Source: Streptomyces sp. NRRL WC-3605
GTDB taxonomy: Bacteria > Actinomycetota > Actinomycetes > Streptomycetales > Streptomycetaceae
DNA length: 64,000 nucleotides
Reading direction: 5' to 3'
Assembly (NCBI RefSeq): GCF_001509795.1
Contig: NZ_LLZN01000043.1
Location: forward strand, 8,492-72,491
The notes beneath the pieces were generated by a model, which was not told the DNA's origin, ran no database searches, and was given only the letters and a program-made list of their open reading frames with translations. The translations under genes were made by a program, and so were the position numbers. Numbering within the stretch: the stretch's first letter is position 1; each line of letters begins with the position of its first letter. This document shows, piece after piece, positions 1 to 8,553 of the stretch.

Positions 1-88
1 CGAGCGCGACGTGGCCACGCTGTCGCAGCACTCCGCAGACCGTGGACTTGCCCGCCCCTGAATTGCCCGTCACCCACACCAACGTCAC
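1..88 (-). CDS. P-loop NTPase/kinase-like protein, N-terminal part (runs off the left edge)
   Basis: Reading leftward, the first residues from a GTG at 86-88 are VTLVWVTGNSGAGKSTVCGV, a textbook Walker A loop (GNSGAGKST) right after a beta strand. This is typical of small actinomycete AAA/shikimate-kinase-like nucleotide-binding proteins that start almost at the P-loop. The same frame stays open upstream to about position 255 (readable as DEPTVASAHVYADG before the GTG), so a longer N-terminus is possible. No clear ribosome binding site decides the start. Only about 29 residues are inside the window, so the substrate cannot be named. Confidence 0.6.
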   Translation of the reverse strand, partial: MTLVWVTGNSGAGKSTVCGVLRQRGHVAL

Positions 89-391
89 TCCGTCAGCGTA
101 GACATGAGCGGACGCGACCGTGGGCTCATCGGGCGTGCGCCACGCACCGGCCGACACGTGGCGCCACGCATGGGCCGGAGACGGTGCCACGGCTTCCGCC
201 AGGAATGACGTGGCAGAAGCCAGGTCATCAAGTCTGGACCTCGCACACGCCGCCAAGCGACATGTCCTGTTTGCGTACGTGCGAAATCGGGCAAAAGTTG
301 CGCCGGTGGCGGCTTCCCGTGCGTAGGCGACTGGTACAGGCCGGACCCCACTCCCCCTGACCGCACATCACCAGAACCAGAGGCATGCGCG

Positions 392-1750
392 TTGAGTGAC
401 CAGGACCAGCCCGGGCAGACGGGGCAGCCGAGGGTGCCCGACCTGCGGCTGCGGCTGGATTCGGAGCTGGACGAGATCGGTGCGCAGGTGCGCGCTCTGG
501 CCGACGCCAAGGACCGGCTGCAGGGTCTGCTGGGCGCGGTACTGGCCATCAGTGGGGAACTGGATCTCTCTGCGGTGCTGCAGCGCATCGTCACCACCGC
601 GATGGACCTGGTCGGCGCCCGCTATGGCGCCCTGGGAGTGCTTCACGAGTCCGGCGAGTACCTCAAGGCGTTCATCACCGCGGGGCTGAGTGAGACCGAA
701 CGCGCCGCTCTGGGTGGGGTGGCGTTCCCCCGCGGTCGCGGCGTGCTCGGACACCTGATCCACAATCCCGAGCCGCTTCGTGTCGACGACATCCCCTCCC
801 ACCCCGCCTCCGCCGGCTTCCCGCCCGGTCATCCGCCCATGCGCACCTTGCTGGGTGTGGCGATCAGTGTCCGCGGCGAGATCTACGGCGACCTCTATCT
901 GTCCGAACGGATCGACGGTCGCCCCTTCGGCCCCGATGACGAGGACGTGGTGGTCGCTCTCGCCGGCGCCGCCGGGATCGCGATCGAGAACGCCCGTCTG
1001 TTCGGGCAGGTCCGTGACAGTGCGGAGACCTTCCAGCGTCTGTTGCTGCCGACGCTGCCCGATCTCAGCCCTTTCACCTCCGCCACCGTCTACCGGCCGG
1101 CCGCCGAGCCCAACCGGCTCGGCGGGGACTGGTACGACGCCATCGTGCTGCCCGACGAAGCGGTCGGCATCATGATCGGTGACGTCGGCGGCCACGACCT
1201 GTACGCGGCGGCCGCCATGGCCCAGACCCACAGCATGCTCCGGGCGCTGCTGTACGACCGCCGCACCCCGCCCAGCGAGATCCTCACCCAACTCGACCGC
1301 ACCCTGAACGCCACCGCGGACGTCCCGGTCACCACGGCCTGCCTGGCCCGCATCGAACCCGACCCGGACGGGTGGGTACTGCGCTGGAGCACCGCCGGGC
1401 ATTTCCCACCCTTGCTGATCACACCTGACCTGCACACGGAGTACCTGCACGCCGAGCCCGGCCTGCCCCTCGGGGTGAGCACCGGCGAACACCGCCCCGA
1501 CCACACGCGGTCCCTGCCCGCGGGATCGATCCTCCTCTTCTTCACCGACGGGCTCGTCGAACATCCCGCCCACTCCATCGACGTGGGCCTGACCGCGCTC
1601 GCCGACCTGGCCGCCACCCACGCCTCCCGGCCGCTCGACGAGTTCGTGCAGGTCCTGGCCGATCATCACCCGAGCGACGGCCAGGACGACCTCGCGATCC
1701 TCGCCCTGCGCATTCCGGCCAGCACCCAGTCCCCACAGCTCCCGGCATGA
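392..1750 (+). CDS. GAF-domain SpoIIE/PP2C-type serine phosphatase
   Basis: This 452-residue protein has a short helical lead (about 1-50), a GAF sensor domain (about 55-205, with GARYGALGVL and a C-terminal AGIAIENARLF) and a SpoIIE-type PP2C phosphatase domain (about 220-445). Metal-binding and fold motifs are visible: LGGDWYDAIVLPDEAVGIMI, IGDVGGHDLYAAA, STAGHFPPLLI and FFTDGLVE. Such proteins dephosphorylate anti-anti-sigma factors in partner-switching networks, with the GAF domain sensing a ligand or redox state. No membrane segment is seen, so it should be cytoplasmic. The start is TTG at 392 behind a weak AGAGG. No cognate anti-sigma gene is adjacent, although anti-sigma-like MEDS proteins occur at 35.0-36.7 kb. 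Confidence 0.9.
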   Translation: MSDQDQPGQTGQPRVPDLRLRLDSELDEIGAQVRALADAKDRLQGLLGAVLAISGELDLSAVLQRIVTTAMDLVGARYGALGVLHESGEYLKAFITAGLSETERAALGGVAFPRGRGVLGHLIHNPEPLRVDDIPSHPASAGFPPGHPPMRTLLGVAISVRGEIYGDLYLSERIDGRPFGPDDEDVVVALAGAAGIAIENARLFGQVRDSAETFQRLLLPTLPDLSPFTSATVYRPAAEPNRLGGDWYDAIVLPDEAVGIMIGDVGGHDLYAAAAMAQTHSMLRALLYDRRTPPSEILTQLDRTLNATADVPVTTACLARIEPDPDGWVLRWSTAGHFPPLLITPDLHTEYLHAEPGLPLGVSTGEHRPDHTRSLPAGSILLFFTDGLVEHPAHSIDVGLTALADLAATHASRPLDEFVQVLADHHPSDGQDDLAILALRIPASTQSPQLPA

Positions 1751-1849
1751 GCCCGCAACCGTACGAGGCCGGGCCACCCGCCTGACGGCACGTCATCTCG
1801 CGTCTGTACGGCCAGACCCCTTCGCCCTTTTGACGATGCCACGGGGAAC

Positions 1850-2030
1850 CGTAGGATCACCTGGTCATCGCCGCGACGGGAGACAGGAAGCCGGTGCGAA
1901 TCCGGCACGGTCCCGCCACTGTGACCGGGGAGCGCCCCTCCGACACGCCACTGCGCACCGCGCGGGAAGGCGGAGGAAGCGTCGATCCGGGAGTCAGGAC
2001 ACTGGTCCGTCGCGGGCCCGATCCGAGGAG
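1850..2030 (+). promoter_or_regulatory. Cobalamin (B12) riboswitch
   Basis: The leader contains the conserved B12 box GCCGGTGCGAATCCGGC (1890-1906), followed by CGGTCCCGCCACTGT and, further on, GTCAGGACACTG. These are the hallmark core of adenosylcobalamin riboswitches. GGAGTC in the core (1990-1995) is complementary to GACTCC at 2035-2040, which abuts the AGGAGG ribosome binding site at 2041-2046. Translational occlusion of the start is therefore a plausible mechanism (inference). It sits directly before the BtuF-like gene, so that importer should be repressed when cobalamin is plentiful. Exact 5' and 3' limits are approximate. Confidence 0.93.
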
Positions 2031-2052
2031 CGCGGACTCCAGGAGGCTTCAC

Positions 2053-3078
2053 GTGTCCCAGTTGTTCACCCCTGCCCGCACGCGCGGGTTCCTTCGTGCC
2101 ACGGCCGCTGCCGTGGCGCTGTCGTCAGTGCTGCTGACCACGAGCTGCGGTGCGGCCGACGAGAGCGGCGGGGACGCCAAGGCCACCGCGGCCGTGCCCG
2201 CGGGTTTCCCGGTCACCGTCGACAACTGCGGCGTGCGGACGACGTACGAAAGGCCGCCGTCGCGAGCGGTCACCATCCACCAGCACCCGGCGGAACTCAT
2301 GCTCGCCCTCGGCCTCAAGGATCGCATGGTCGGCACGGCCTTCCCCGACTCCGCGGTGCTGCCCGGACTGAAGGCGGACTACGAGGCCGTTCCTGAATTG
2401 GCCCGGAGGGAACCGTCGTTCGAGAAGATCCTGGATGCCGAACCCGACTTCGTCTACGGCGGCTACGGCAGCGCCTTCGCCGAGAAGGAGGGCCGCGCCC
2501 GCACGGCGTTCGCCGACGCCGGCATCGACACCTACCTCAACCGTGAGTACTGCGGCAAGAAGAAGGTGACGATGGAGGACACCTACGACGAGGTCCGCAC
2601 CATCGGCAAGATCTTCGGTGTCCCGGACCGGGCGGACGAGCTGGTCACCGACCTCAAAAGCCGCGTCGGCGAGGCCGCGGGCAAGGTCGAGGGCCGGCCC
2701 GAGGTGCCCGTCTTCGTCTACGACAGCGGCGACAAGGCCGCCTTCACGGCGGGCGGCAAGAGCCTCGGCACCGAGCTGATCCGACTGGCCGGCGGGACGA
2801 ACGTCTTCGCCGACCTCGACGACGTCTTCGGCGACGTCTCCTGGGAGCAGGTCATCGAGCGCAGACCGGAGGTCATCGCCGTCTACGACTACGCGGGTGC
2901 CGGAAGCGTCGAGCAGAAGAAGCGGTTCCTGCTGTCCCAGCCCGCGCTCGCCGACGTACCCGCTGTGAGGAACAAGCGGTTCGTCGTCCTGCCGCTGACC
3001 GCCACGTTGGTGGGAATCCGCTCGGCCTACGCGGTCGGCGATCTGGCCCGCGGACTGCACCCCGAGAGCTTCCGGTGA
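2053..3078 (+). CDS. btuF: Cobalamin-type ABC transporter substrate-binding lipoprotein (BtuF-like)
   Basis: A 341-residue lipoprotein with a signal peptide ending LLTTSC (lipidated Cys32), followed by a Peripla_BP_2/TroA-like helical-backbone binding domain (YERPPSRAVTIHQHPAELMLALGLKDRMVG onward, about 60-340). The start is GTG 2053 behind a perfect AGGAGG at 2041. Earlier in-frame starts would place the riboswitch inside the coding region. The fold family serves siderophores, heme or corrinoids. The riboswitch in the leader argues strongly for cobalamin or cobinamide, although a siderophore cannot be excluded from the protein alone. Its stop codon overlaps the permease start (GTGA). Confidence 0.88.
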   Translation: MSQLFTPARTRGFLRATAAAVALSSVLLTTSCGAADESGGDAKATAAVPAGFPVTVDNCGVRTTYERPPSRAVTIHQHPAELMLALGLKDRMVGTAFPDSAVLPGLKADYEAVPELARREPSFEKILDAEPDFVYGGYGSAFAEKEGRARTAFADAGIDTYLNREYCGKKKVTMEDTYDEVRTIGKIFGVPDRADELVTDLKSRVGEAAGKVEGRPEVPVFVYDSGDKAAFTAGGKSLGTELIRLAGGTNVFADLDDVFGDVSWEQVIERRPEVIAVYDYAGAGSVEQKKRFLLSQPALADVPAVRNKRFVVLPLTATLVGIRSAYAVGDLARGLHPESFR

Positions 3079-4181
3079 CCCGGACGGCCACCGCCACGTC
3101 CGCCGAGGGGAGCCACCGACGAAGGACGGCCTCCGCGCCGGGAGAGAGCCGCACACGCCTGACCGTCACACTGTTCGTGCTCACCGCCCTGCTCGGCGTC
3201 TCCGCCATCGCGGGACTCGCGATCGGTTCCGTCCAGGTGCCACCCGGCCAGGTGTGGGGCATCGTGACGCACGCACTGGGTGCCGACAGGCAACCTCCGG
3301 ACTGGTCGCGGGCCCGGGAGACCATCGTCCTGGACGTGCGGGCGCCGCGGGTGCTGCTCGGTGCGGTCACCGGGGCCGGCCTCGCGGTGGTCGGCACCGC
3401 CCTTCAGGCCCTGGTGCGCAACCCGCTCGCAGAGCCGTACCTGCTCGGTGTCTCCTCGGGCGCGTCCCTCGGCGCGGTCTCCGTCATCGTGTTCGGAGTC
3501 ACCCTGTTCGGCCCTGTGTCCCTGTCGGTGGCGGCCTTCGTGGGAGCGCTGGGGGCACTCCTGCTCGTGTACGCCACCGCCCGCACCGGGGGACGCATCA
3601 CCTCGTCGCGTCTCGTGCTGTCCGGCGTGGCGATCGCCGCGATGCTCACCGCGGTCCTCGATCTGATGCTGCTCACCACCGACCGGGGCAACGAGACCCG
3701 CGCGGTCCTGGCCTGGACCCTCGGCGGGGTCGACTGGGGGACGCTGTGGCTGCCGAGCACGGCGTTGATGCTCGGTGTCGGCGTCCTGTTGACGCAGGCC
3801 CGCAACCTGAACCTGCTGCTGACCGGTGAGGAGGCGGCCACGACCATGGGGCTGGACGTGGCCCGCTTCCGTGCCCGGTTGTTCGTCCTGCTCTCCCTCG
3901 TCACGGGCGTGCTGGTCGCGGCGGCCGGACCGATCGGCTTCGTCGGCCTGATGACGCCCCACATCGTGCGCCTGTTCGTCGGCGGCGACCACCGCCGGGT
4001 CCTGCCGACGGCGGCGCTCGGCGGAGCGGTCTTCCTCGTCTGGGCCGACATCGCCGCGCGGACGGTCGCCGCGCCGATGGAGATACCCGTCGGTGTCCTC
4101 ACGGCCCTGTGCGGCGGGCCGTTCTTCCTGTGGCTCATGCGCCGGGACGCCCGGCGCGGCACCGACCGAGGAGTGGCATGA
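3075..4181 (+). CDS. btuC: FecCD/BtuC-family ABC transporter permease
   Basis: A 368-residue integral membrane protein with about ten hydrophobic helices after a roughly 30-residue polar N-terminus. FecCD-family landmarks are present: RAPRVLLGAVTGAGLAVVGT, NPLAEPYLLGVSSGASLGAV, LNLLLTGEEAATTMGLDV (the coupling region) and GPIGFVGLMTPHIVRL. It forms the transmembrane dimer of the importer started by the preceding lipoprotein. The GTG start at 3075 overlaps that gene's stop by four bases, indicating translational coupling. Function follows from the riboswitch-controlled operon. Confidence 0.9.
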   Translation: MTRTATATSAEGSHRRRTASAPGESRTRLTVTLFVLTALLGVSAIAGLAIGSVQVPPGQVWGIVTHALGADRQPPDWSRARETIVLDVRAPRVLLGAVTGAGLAVVGTALQALVRNPLAEPYLLGVSSGASLGAVSVIVFGVTLFGPVSLSVAAFVGALGALLLVYATARTGGRITSSRLVLSGVAIAAMLTAVLDLMLLTTDRGNETRAVLAWTLGGVDWGTLWLPSTALMLGVGVLLTQARNLNLLLTGEEAATTMGLDVARFRARLFVLLSLVTGVLVAAAGPIGFVGLMTPHIVRLFVGGDHRRVLPTAALGGAVFLVWADIAARTVAAPMEIPVGVLTALCGGPFFLWLMRRDARRGTDRGVA

Positions 4182-4963
4182 CCGCGACCGAACTGAGCGT
4201 CGACGGCGTCACGCTCACCGCCGGTGCCCGTCACCTGGTGCGCGACGTGTCCCTGACCGCCCGCCCGGGCGAGACCATCGGGATCGTGGGCCCCAACGGC
4301 AGCGGCAAGTCCAGCCTCCTGCGGGCCGTCTACCGTGTGCTGCGCCCCGAGAGGGGTGAGGTCCGGGTCGACGGCGCCGACGCCTGGTCGCTGCCGGTGC
4401 GCCAACTGGCCCGCACCGTGGCGGCGGTGGTCCAGGAGTCGGCGGCCGATTTCGACCTCGCCGTGCGCGAGGTCGTCGCCATGGGCCGCACCCCGCACAA
4501 GCGGCTCCTCGCGGGCGACACCCCCGAGGACGCCGAACTCATCGACGCGGCCCTCCTGGCGGTCGACGCCGTCCACCTGGCCGACCGCGGCTTCGACCGG
4601 CTCTCCGGCGGCGAACGCCAGCGCGTCCTCATCGCGCGGGCCCTCGCCCAGCAGCCCACCCTCCTCGTCCTGGACGAACCCACCAACCACCTCGACATCC
4701 GGCATCAACTGTCCGTGCTCGGCGCCCTGCGGCGCCTGCCCGCCACCGTGCTGCTCGCCCTGCACGACCTCAACCTGGCCGCCTGCTACTGCGACCGCCT
4801 CTACGTCCTGTACGAGGGCGAAGTCACCGCCTCCGGACCTCCCGCCGAGATACTCACCCCCGGGCTCCTGGCCGAGGTCTACGGGGTGGCGACGGAAGTG
4901 GCCGTCCATCCGCGCACGGGCGCCCCTCAGGTGACATTCCTCCCCCAGGAGCCACGCGCCTGA
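4178..4963 (+). CDS. btuD: ABC transporter ATPase for the corrinoid importer (BtuD-like)
   Basis: A 261-residue nucleotide-binding subunit with Walker A GPNGSGKS (38-45), Q-loop VQESAADFD, signature LSGGERQ and Walker B LLVLDEPTNHLDIRHQ, plus the H-loop region ALHDLNLAACYCDRL. This is the FepC/BtuD subtype that pairs with FecCD permeases. ATG 4178 overlaps the permease stop (ATGA), so it is coupled to the upstream gene. About 130 bases separate its stop from the next gene, where a new promoter begins, so this is the end of the riboswitch-controlled transcription unit or at least a re-initiation point. Confidence 0.9.
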   Translation: MTATELSVDGVTLTAGARHLVRDVSLTARPGETIGIVGPNGSGKSSLLRAVYRVLRPERGEVRVDGADAWSLPVRQLARTVAAVVQESAADFDLAVREVVAMGRTPHKRLLAGDTPEDAELIDAALLAVDAVHLADRGFDRLSGGERQRVLIARALAQQPTLLVLDEPTNHLDIRHQLSVLGALRRLPATVLLALHDLNLAACYCDRLYVLYEGEVTASGPPAEILTPGLLAEVYGVATEVAVHPRTGAPQVTFLPQEPRA

Positions 4964-5044
4964 AGGGCTCACCCGGCACCGCCCCGGTGAGGAGATGGCC
5001 GCACCCCGTGCTGCCGCACACCCCCTGCTGCCGCGCACCCCTTG

Positions 5045-5061
5045 TTGCAAGTAATATGCAA
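5045..5061 (+). promoter_or_regulatory. Putative Nur (nickel-responsive Fur family) operator
   Basis: TTGCAA-GTAAT-ATGCAA is a near-perfect match to the Nur box published for Streptomyces coelicolor (tTGCaa-N5-ttGCAA). It lies 34 bases before the ATG of the NikA-like gene, in a locally AT-rich patch. The left half-site doubles as the -35 element of the predicted promoter, so bound Nur would block RNA polymerase. The match is seen in the sequence; Nur binding is inferred. Confidence 0.8.
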
Positions 5062-5072
5062 CAGCTTATGAT
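5045..5072 (+). promoter_or_regulatory. Predicted sigma-70-type promoter of the nik operon
   Basis: TTGCAA (5045-5050) and TATGAT (5067-5072) are separated by 16 bases and resemble the -35 and -10 consensus. Transcription would begin near 5079, giving a leader of about 16 bases that includes an AAGGGTG/GTGAGG ribosome binding region before ATG 5095. Confidence 0.65.
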
Positions 5073-5094
5073 CATCATTAAGGGTGTGAGGTCC

Positions 5095-6678
5095 ATGACG
5101 GTCCGTCGGATACGGACAACCGCCGCCACGGCGGCCCTACTCACCGGCGTCGCCGCCTGCTCGGCCCCCGGTGACAACGAAGCCGGCGGCGGAGCCGACT
5201 CCGTCGTGATCGGGGTGGCCTCCGAGCCGGACACACTCAGTCCGCTGCTCGGCTACGGCAAGGACGGCAATTCGAAGGTGTTCGACGGCCTGCTCGCCCG
5301 GGGCGCCGACTTGAGGCTGAGGCCGGCCCTCGCCAAGGCCCTGCCCGAGGTCACCGACAACGGCCTCACCTACACCTACACCCTGCGCGACGGCGTGACC
5401 TTCAGCGACGGCGAGCCGTTGACCTCGGCCGACGTGGTGTTCACCTACGAGACGATCCTCGACGCGAAGACCAACAACACCAGCCGCAGCGAGCTGGACG
5501 CCATCGAGCAGGTCCGCGCGGACGGCGACGACAAGGTGGTCTTCACCCTCAAGTACCCCTACGCCCCCTTCGCCGGGCGCACGGTGCTGCCCGTCGTCCC
5601 CGAGCACGTGGCCAAGGGGCAGGACCCCAACACCGGCTCCCTCAACACCAGGCCCGTCGGCACCGGCCCGTACGTGCTCACTGCCTGGAGCAAGGGGGAG
5701 AAGCTCACCTTCAAGGCCAACCCGGACTACTGGGGCGGCGCGCCGAAGGTGAAGAAGGTGACCATGGCGATCATCAAGGACGACGACGTGCGCGCCACCC
5801 GCCTGCGGTCCGGAGACCTCGACGGCGCGGTCCTGCCGCCCAATCTCGCCGCCACCTTCAAGAACGACTCCGCACGCAAGACGTACGAGGCGCGAACGTA
5901 CGACTTCCGCGCGGTCACCCTTCCGCAGGGGAACAAGGTCACCGCCGACCGTGCCGTCCGGCGGGCACTGGACGCCGCGGTGGACCGGCAGGGCATGGTC
6001 GACACGATCCTCGACGGCGCGGGACGCCCCGCGTACGGGCCCTTGCCCGTTGACACCCCCTGGTTCGCCAAGGGCATCGAGCGCAAGCAGGACCTCGGCG
6101 AGGCCCGGCGGATTCTGGACCACGCCGGCTGGAAGACCGACGACGACGGCATCCGCGTCAGGAACGGCCTGCGGGCCTCCTTCACCCTGCTCTACCCTTC
6201 CGGCGACAAGGTCCGCCAGGACCACGCCCTCGCCTACGCCTCCGACGCCAAGAAGGCCGGAATCGAGGTGAAGGTGGAGAGCGCCACCTGGGAGGTCATC
6301 GAGCCGCGCATGAAGGACCACGCGGTCCTGGCCGGCTTCGGCAGCACCGGAGACCCCGACTACGGTCTCTACACGCTCCTGCACTCCTCCCTCGCCGGCG
6401 ACGGCTTCAACAACATGGCCCGCTACCGGGCCCCGGTCGTCGACAAGGCCCTCGACACCGGCCGCCGCACCTCGGACACGGCGACCCGCAAGGCCGCGTA
6501 CGACGAACTCCAGCGTGAACTGCTGAAGAACCCCGGTTACACGTTCCTCACCCACATCGACCACCTCTACGTCCTCGCCGACCGCTGGGACGGGCTGACC
6601 ACACAGGTCGAGCCCCATGAGCACGGTTTCGCCTCCGGACCGTGGTGGAACCTCGAATCCTGGCAGCCCGAGAAGTGA
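5095..6678 (+). CDS. nikA: Nickel/peptide-type ABC transporter substrate-binding lipoprotein (NikA-like)
   Basis: A 527-residue SBP_bac_5 family lipoprotein. The signal peptide ends LTGVAAC with lipidated Cys22. The mature domain opens VVIGVASEPDTLSPLLGYG and shows the family motif LRDGVTFSDGEPLTSADVVFTYE. The family binds nickel chelates, dipeptides or oligopeptides. Assignment to nickel rests on the Nur-like operator in front and on the closely packed five-gene layout matching nikABCDE. Start ATG 5095 is chosen because it gives a clean signal peptide and follows the promoter. The stop overlaps a possible GTG start of the next gene. Confidence 0.82.
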   Translation: MTVRRIRTTAATAALLTGVAACSAPGDNEAGGGADSVVIGVASEPDTLSPLLGYGKDGNSKVFDGLLARGADLRLRPALAKALPEVTDNGLTYTYTLRDGVTFSDGEPLTSADVVFTYETILDAKTNNTSRSELDAIEQVRADGDDKVVFTLKYPYAPFAGRTVLPVVPEHVAKGQDPNTGSLNTRPVGTGPYVLTAWSKGEKLTFKANPDYWGGAPKVKKVTMAIIKDDDVRATRLRSGDLDGAVLPPNLAATFKNDSARKTYEARTYDFRAVTLPQGNKVTADRAVRRALDAAVDRQGMVDTILDGAGRPAYGPLPVDTPWFAKGIERKQDLGEARRILDHAGWKTDDDGIRVRNGLRASFTLLYPSGDKVRQDHALAYASDAKKAGIEVKVESATWEVIEPRMKDHAVLAGFGSTGDPDYGLYTLLHSSLAGDGFNNMARYRAPVVDKALDTGRRTSDTATRKAAYDELQRELLKNPGYTFLTHIDHLYVLADRWDGLTTQVEPHEHGFASGPWWNLESWQPEK

Positions 6679-7682
6679 CGCCGGCCCACGGAAGGCCCCT
6701 GCCCTGGAACGCCATGGCACGACTGGCGGGGCGGCGGCTGCTGTTCGCCGCGCCGATCCTGATCGTCGTCACCTTCGGCGTCTTCGCGATCGCGGCCGCC
6801 TCCCCTTTCGACCCGGTCAAGGCGTACGCCGGGACGGCCGCCCTCGGCGCGGACGCGGAGACACTGGCACGGCTGCGGGAGAACCTGGGCGTGGACAAGC
6901 CGTTCGTCGCGCGCTGGTGGGACTGGCTGACCGCAGCGCTCGGAGGCGATCTCGGGCAGTCGAGCGTGATGCGGCAGCCGGTCACGCAGGTCATCGGTGA
7001 GCGGCTCGTGTGGTCCGCGCTGCTGTGTGCGGTGGCGTTCGTGGTGGCCGTACTGGCGGGCACGGTGCTGGGTGTGCTCGCGGCCCGGCGGCCGGGCTCG
7101 GTCCTCGACCGGGTCGTGACATCGCTCGCCTACGTGCTCGAGGCGGCTCCCGTCTTCTGGCTCTCCCTGCTGGCGATCTGGCTGACGGCTCTCCAGTGGG
7201 GCCTGCTCCCCGCGGGCGGCCTGACGGACACCGCCAGCGAGCAGGTCACGTTCGGGCAGGTCACCCGCCACATCGTGCTGCCGGCCGGAATCCTCGCCGT
7301 CTCCCAACTGCCCTGGTTCACCCTGTACGTACGTCAGGGCGTCGCCGACGCCCTCGCCGAGGACCCCGTTCGCGGCGCCCGCGCCCGGGGGGTGAGCGAA
7401 CGCACCGTCCTGCTCGGCCACGCACTGCGCTCCGGCCTGCTCCCGGTCCTCACCCTGGTCGGCTCCCGCGTACCCGAACTCATCACCGGGGCCCTCCTGG
7501 TGGAGAGCGTCTTCAGCTGGCCCGGCATCGCCGCGGCCACCGTCGAGGCGGCCACCGCCGTCGACTTCCCCCTCCTCGCCGCCCTCACGACCCTGGCCAC
7601 CGCCGCCGTGCTCCTCGGCAACCTCCTCGCCGACCTGCTCTACGGCCTCTTCGACCCGAGGGTGAAGTTCCATGACATGTGA
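6675..7682 (+). CDS. nikB: Nickel-type ABC transporter permease, DppB/NikB family
   Basis: A permease of about 335 residues with six hydrophobic segments. It has the DppB-type N-terminal signature (FDPVKAYAG, LRENLGVDKPFVARWWDWL) and an EAA loop near GARARGVSERTVLLGHALRS, which contacts the ATPases. GTG 6675 overlaps the NikA-like stop (GTGA). ATG 6714 is an alternative that would remove 13 residues, and neither has a strong ribosome binding site. It pairs with the next gene to form the transmembrane channel. Confidence 0.83.
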   Translation: MTPAHGRPLPWNAMARLAGRRLLFAAPILIVVTFGVFAIAAASPFDPVKAYAGTAALGADAETLARLRENLGVDKPFVARWWDWLTAALGGDLGQSSVMRQPVTQVIGERLVWSALLCAVAFVVAVLAGTVLGVLAARRPGSVLDRVVTSLAYVLEAAPVFWLSLLAIWLTALQWGLLPAGGLTDTASEQVTFGQVTRHIVLPAGILAVSQLPWFTLYVRQGVADALAEDPVRGARARGVSERTVLLGHALRSGLLPVLTLVGSRVPELITGALLVESVFSWPGIAAATVEAATAVDFPLLAALTTLATAAVLLGNLLADLLYGLFDPRVKFHDM

Positions 7683-8553
7683 AGCACCTCAAGGCACCGT
7701 CTGGCGGTCGTACGGCACCGATCGCCGCTCCACCCGGACCGTGCGCGTGCGCGTCTCGGCGGCCCTGGTCGCCGTCACCGTGCTCGCCGTGCTCCTCGTC
7801 CCGCCCCTGGTACAGCTCGACCAGCAGGCCGTGGATCTGCAGGCGAAGCTGCTGCCCCCGAGCTGGGCGCATCCCTTCGGCACCGACGACCTGGGCCGGG
7901 ACCTGCTCCTGCGGTGCGTCTACGGCCTCCGGGTCTCCCTGTTGGTCGGGGTCGCCGCCGCGCTCGCGGCGACCCTCATCGGTACGGCCGTGGGGGCGGC
8001 CGCCGGAGCGCTCGGCGGTTGGGCCGAGCGCGGTCTGATGCGGCTCGTCGACACGCTCTCGTCCGTGCCGCATCTGCTGCTGGGCATCTTCATCGTCGCC
8101 ATGTTCCGGCCCGGTGTGTGGCCGGTGGTGGTGTCGGTCGCGCTCACCCATTGGCTGTCCACCGCGCGGATCGTGCGCGCGGAGGTGCTGTCGCTGCGTG
8201 CGCGCCCCTTCATCGACGCGGCCGTCTCCGGGGGAGCGTCCCGGTGGCGGGTGGCGATACGGCATCTGCTGCCCGGCGTGCTGCCGCAGGCCGCGCTGGC
8301 CGCCGTCCTCATGGTGCCGCACGCCATGTGGCACGAATCCGCGCTGTCCTTCCTCGGGTTGGGTCTGCCCACCCACCTGGCCAGCCTCGGCAACCTCATC
8401 CAGGGCGCGCGGGGCTCGCTGCTCGCCGGGCAGTGGTGGCCGACGCTCTTCCCGGGCCTTCTCATCATCGTGCCCACGCTCGCCATCGCCGGGCTCGCCG
8501 GGGCCTGGCGTGAACGGATCAATCCCCGCCGTCGATCGGAGCTGATGCTGTGA
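7672..8553 (+). CDS. nikC: Nickel-type ABC transporter permease, DppC/NikC family
   Basis: A 293-residue permease. After an N-terminal helix comes the DppC-family motif HPFGTDDLGRDLLLRCVYGL, then about five helices and the EAA loop SGGASRWRVAIRHLLPGVLP. It begins 11 bases inside the end of the preceding permease gene and its stop overlaps the following ATPase start (GTGA). That tight packing indicates one operon and stoichiometric synthesis. Confidence 0.86.
   Translation: MTCEAPQGTVWRSYGTDRRSTRTVRVRVSAALVAVTVLAVLLVPPLVQLDQQAVDLQAKLLPPSWAHPFGTDDLGRDLLLRCVYGLRVSLLVGVAAALAATLIGTAVGAAAGALGGWAERGLMRLVDTLSSVPHLLLGIFIVAMFRPGVWPVVVSVALTHWLSTARIVRAEVLSLRARPFIDAAVSGGASRWRVAIRHLLPGVLPQAALAAVLMVPHAMWHESALSFLGLGLPTHLASLGNLIQGARGSLLAGQWWPTLFPGLLIIVPTLAIAGLAGAWRERINPRRRSELML

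Noticed and set aside
5062..5082. Zur-type box (TGAAAATGATTTTCA-like) in the nik leader
   Set aside because: The ATGATCAT patch only loosely fits, and the adjacent TTGCAA-N5-ATGCAA is a far better match to Nur.
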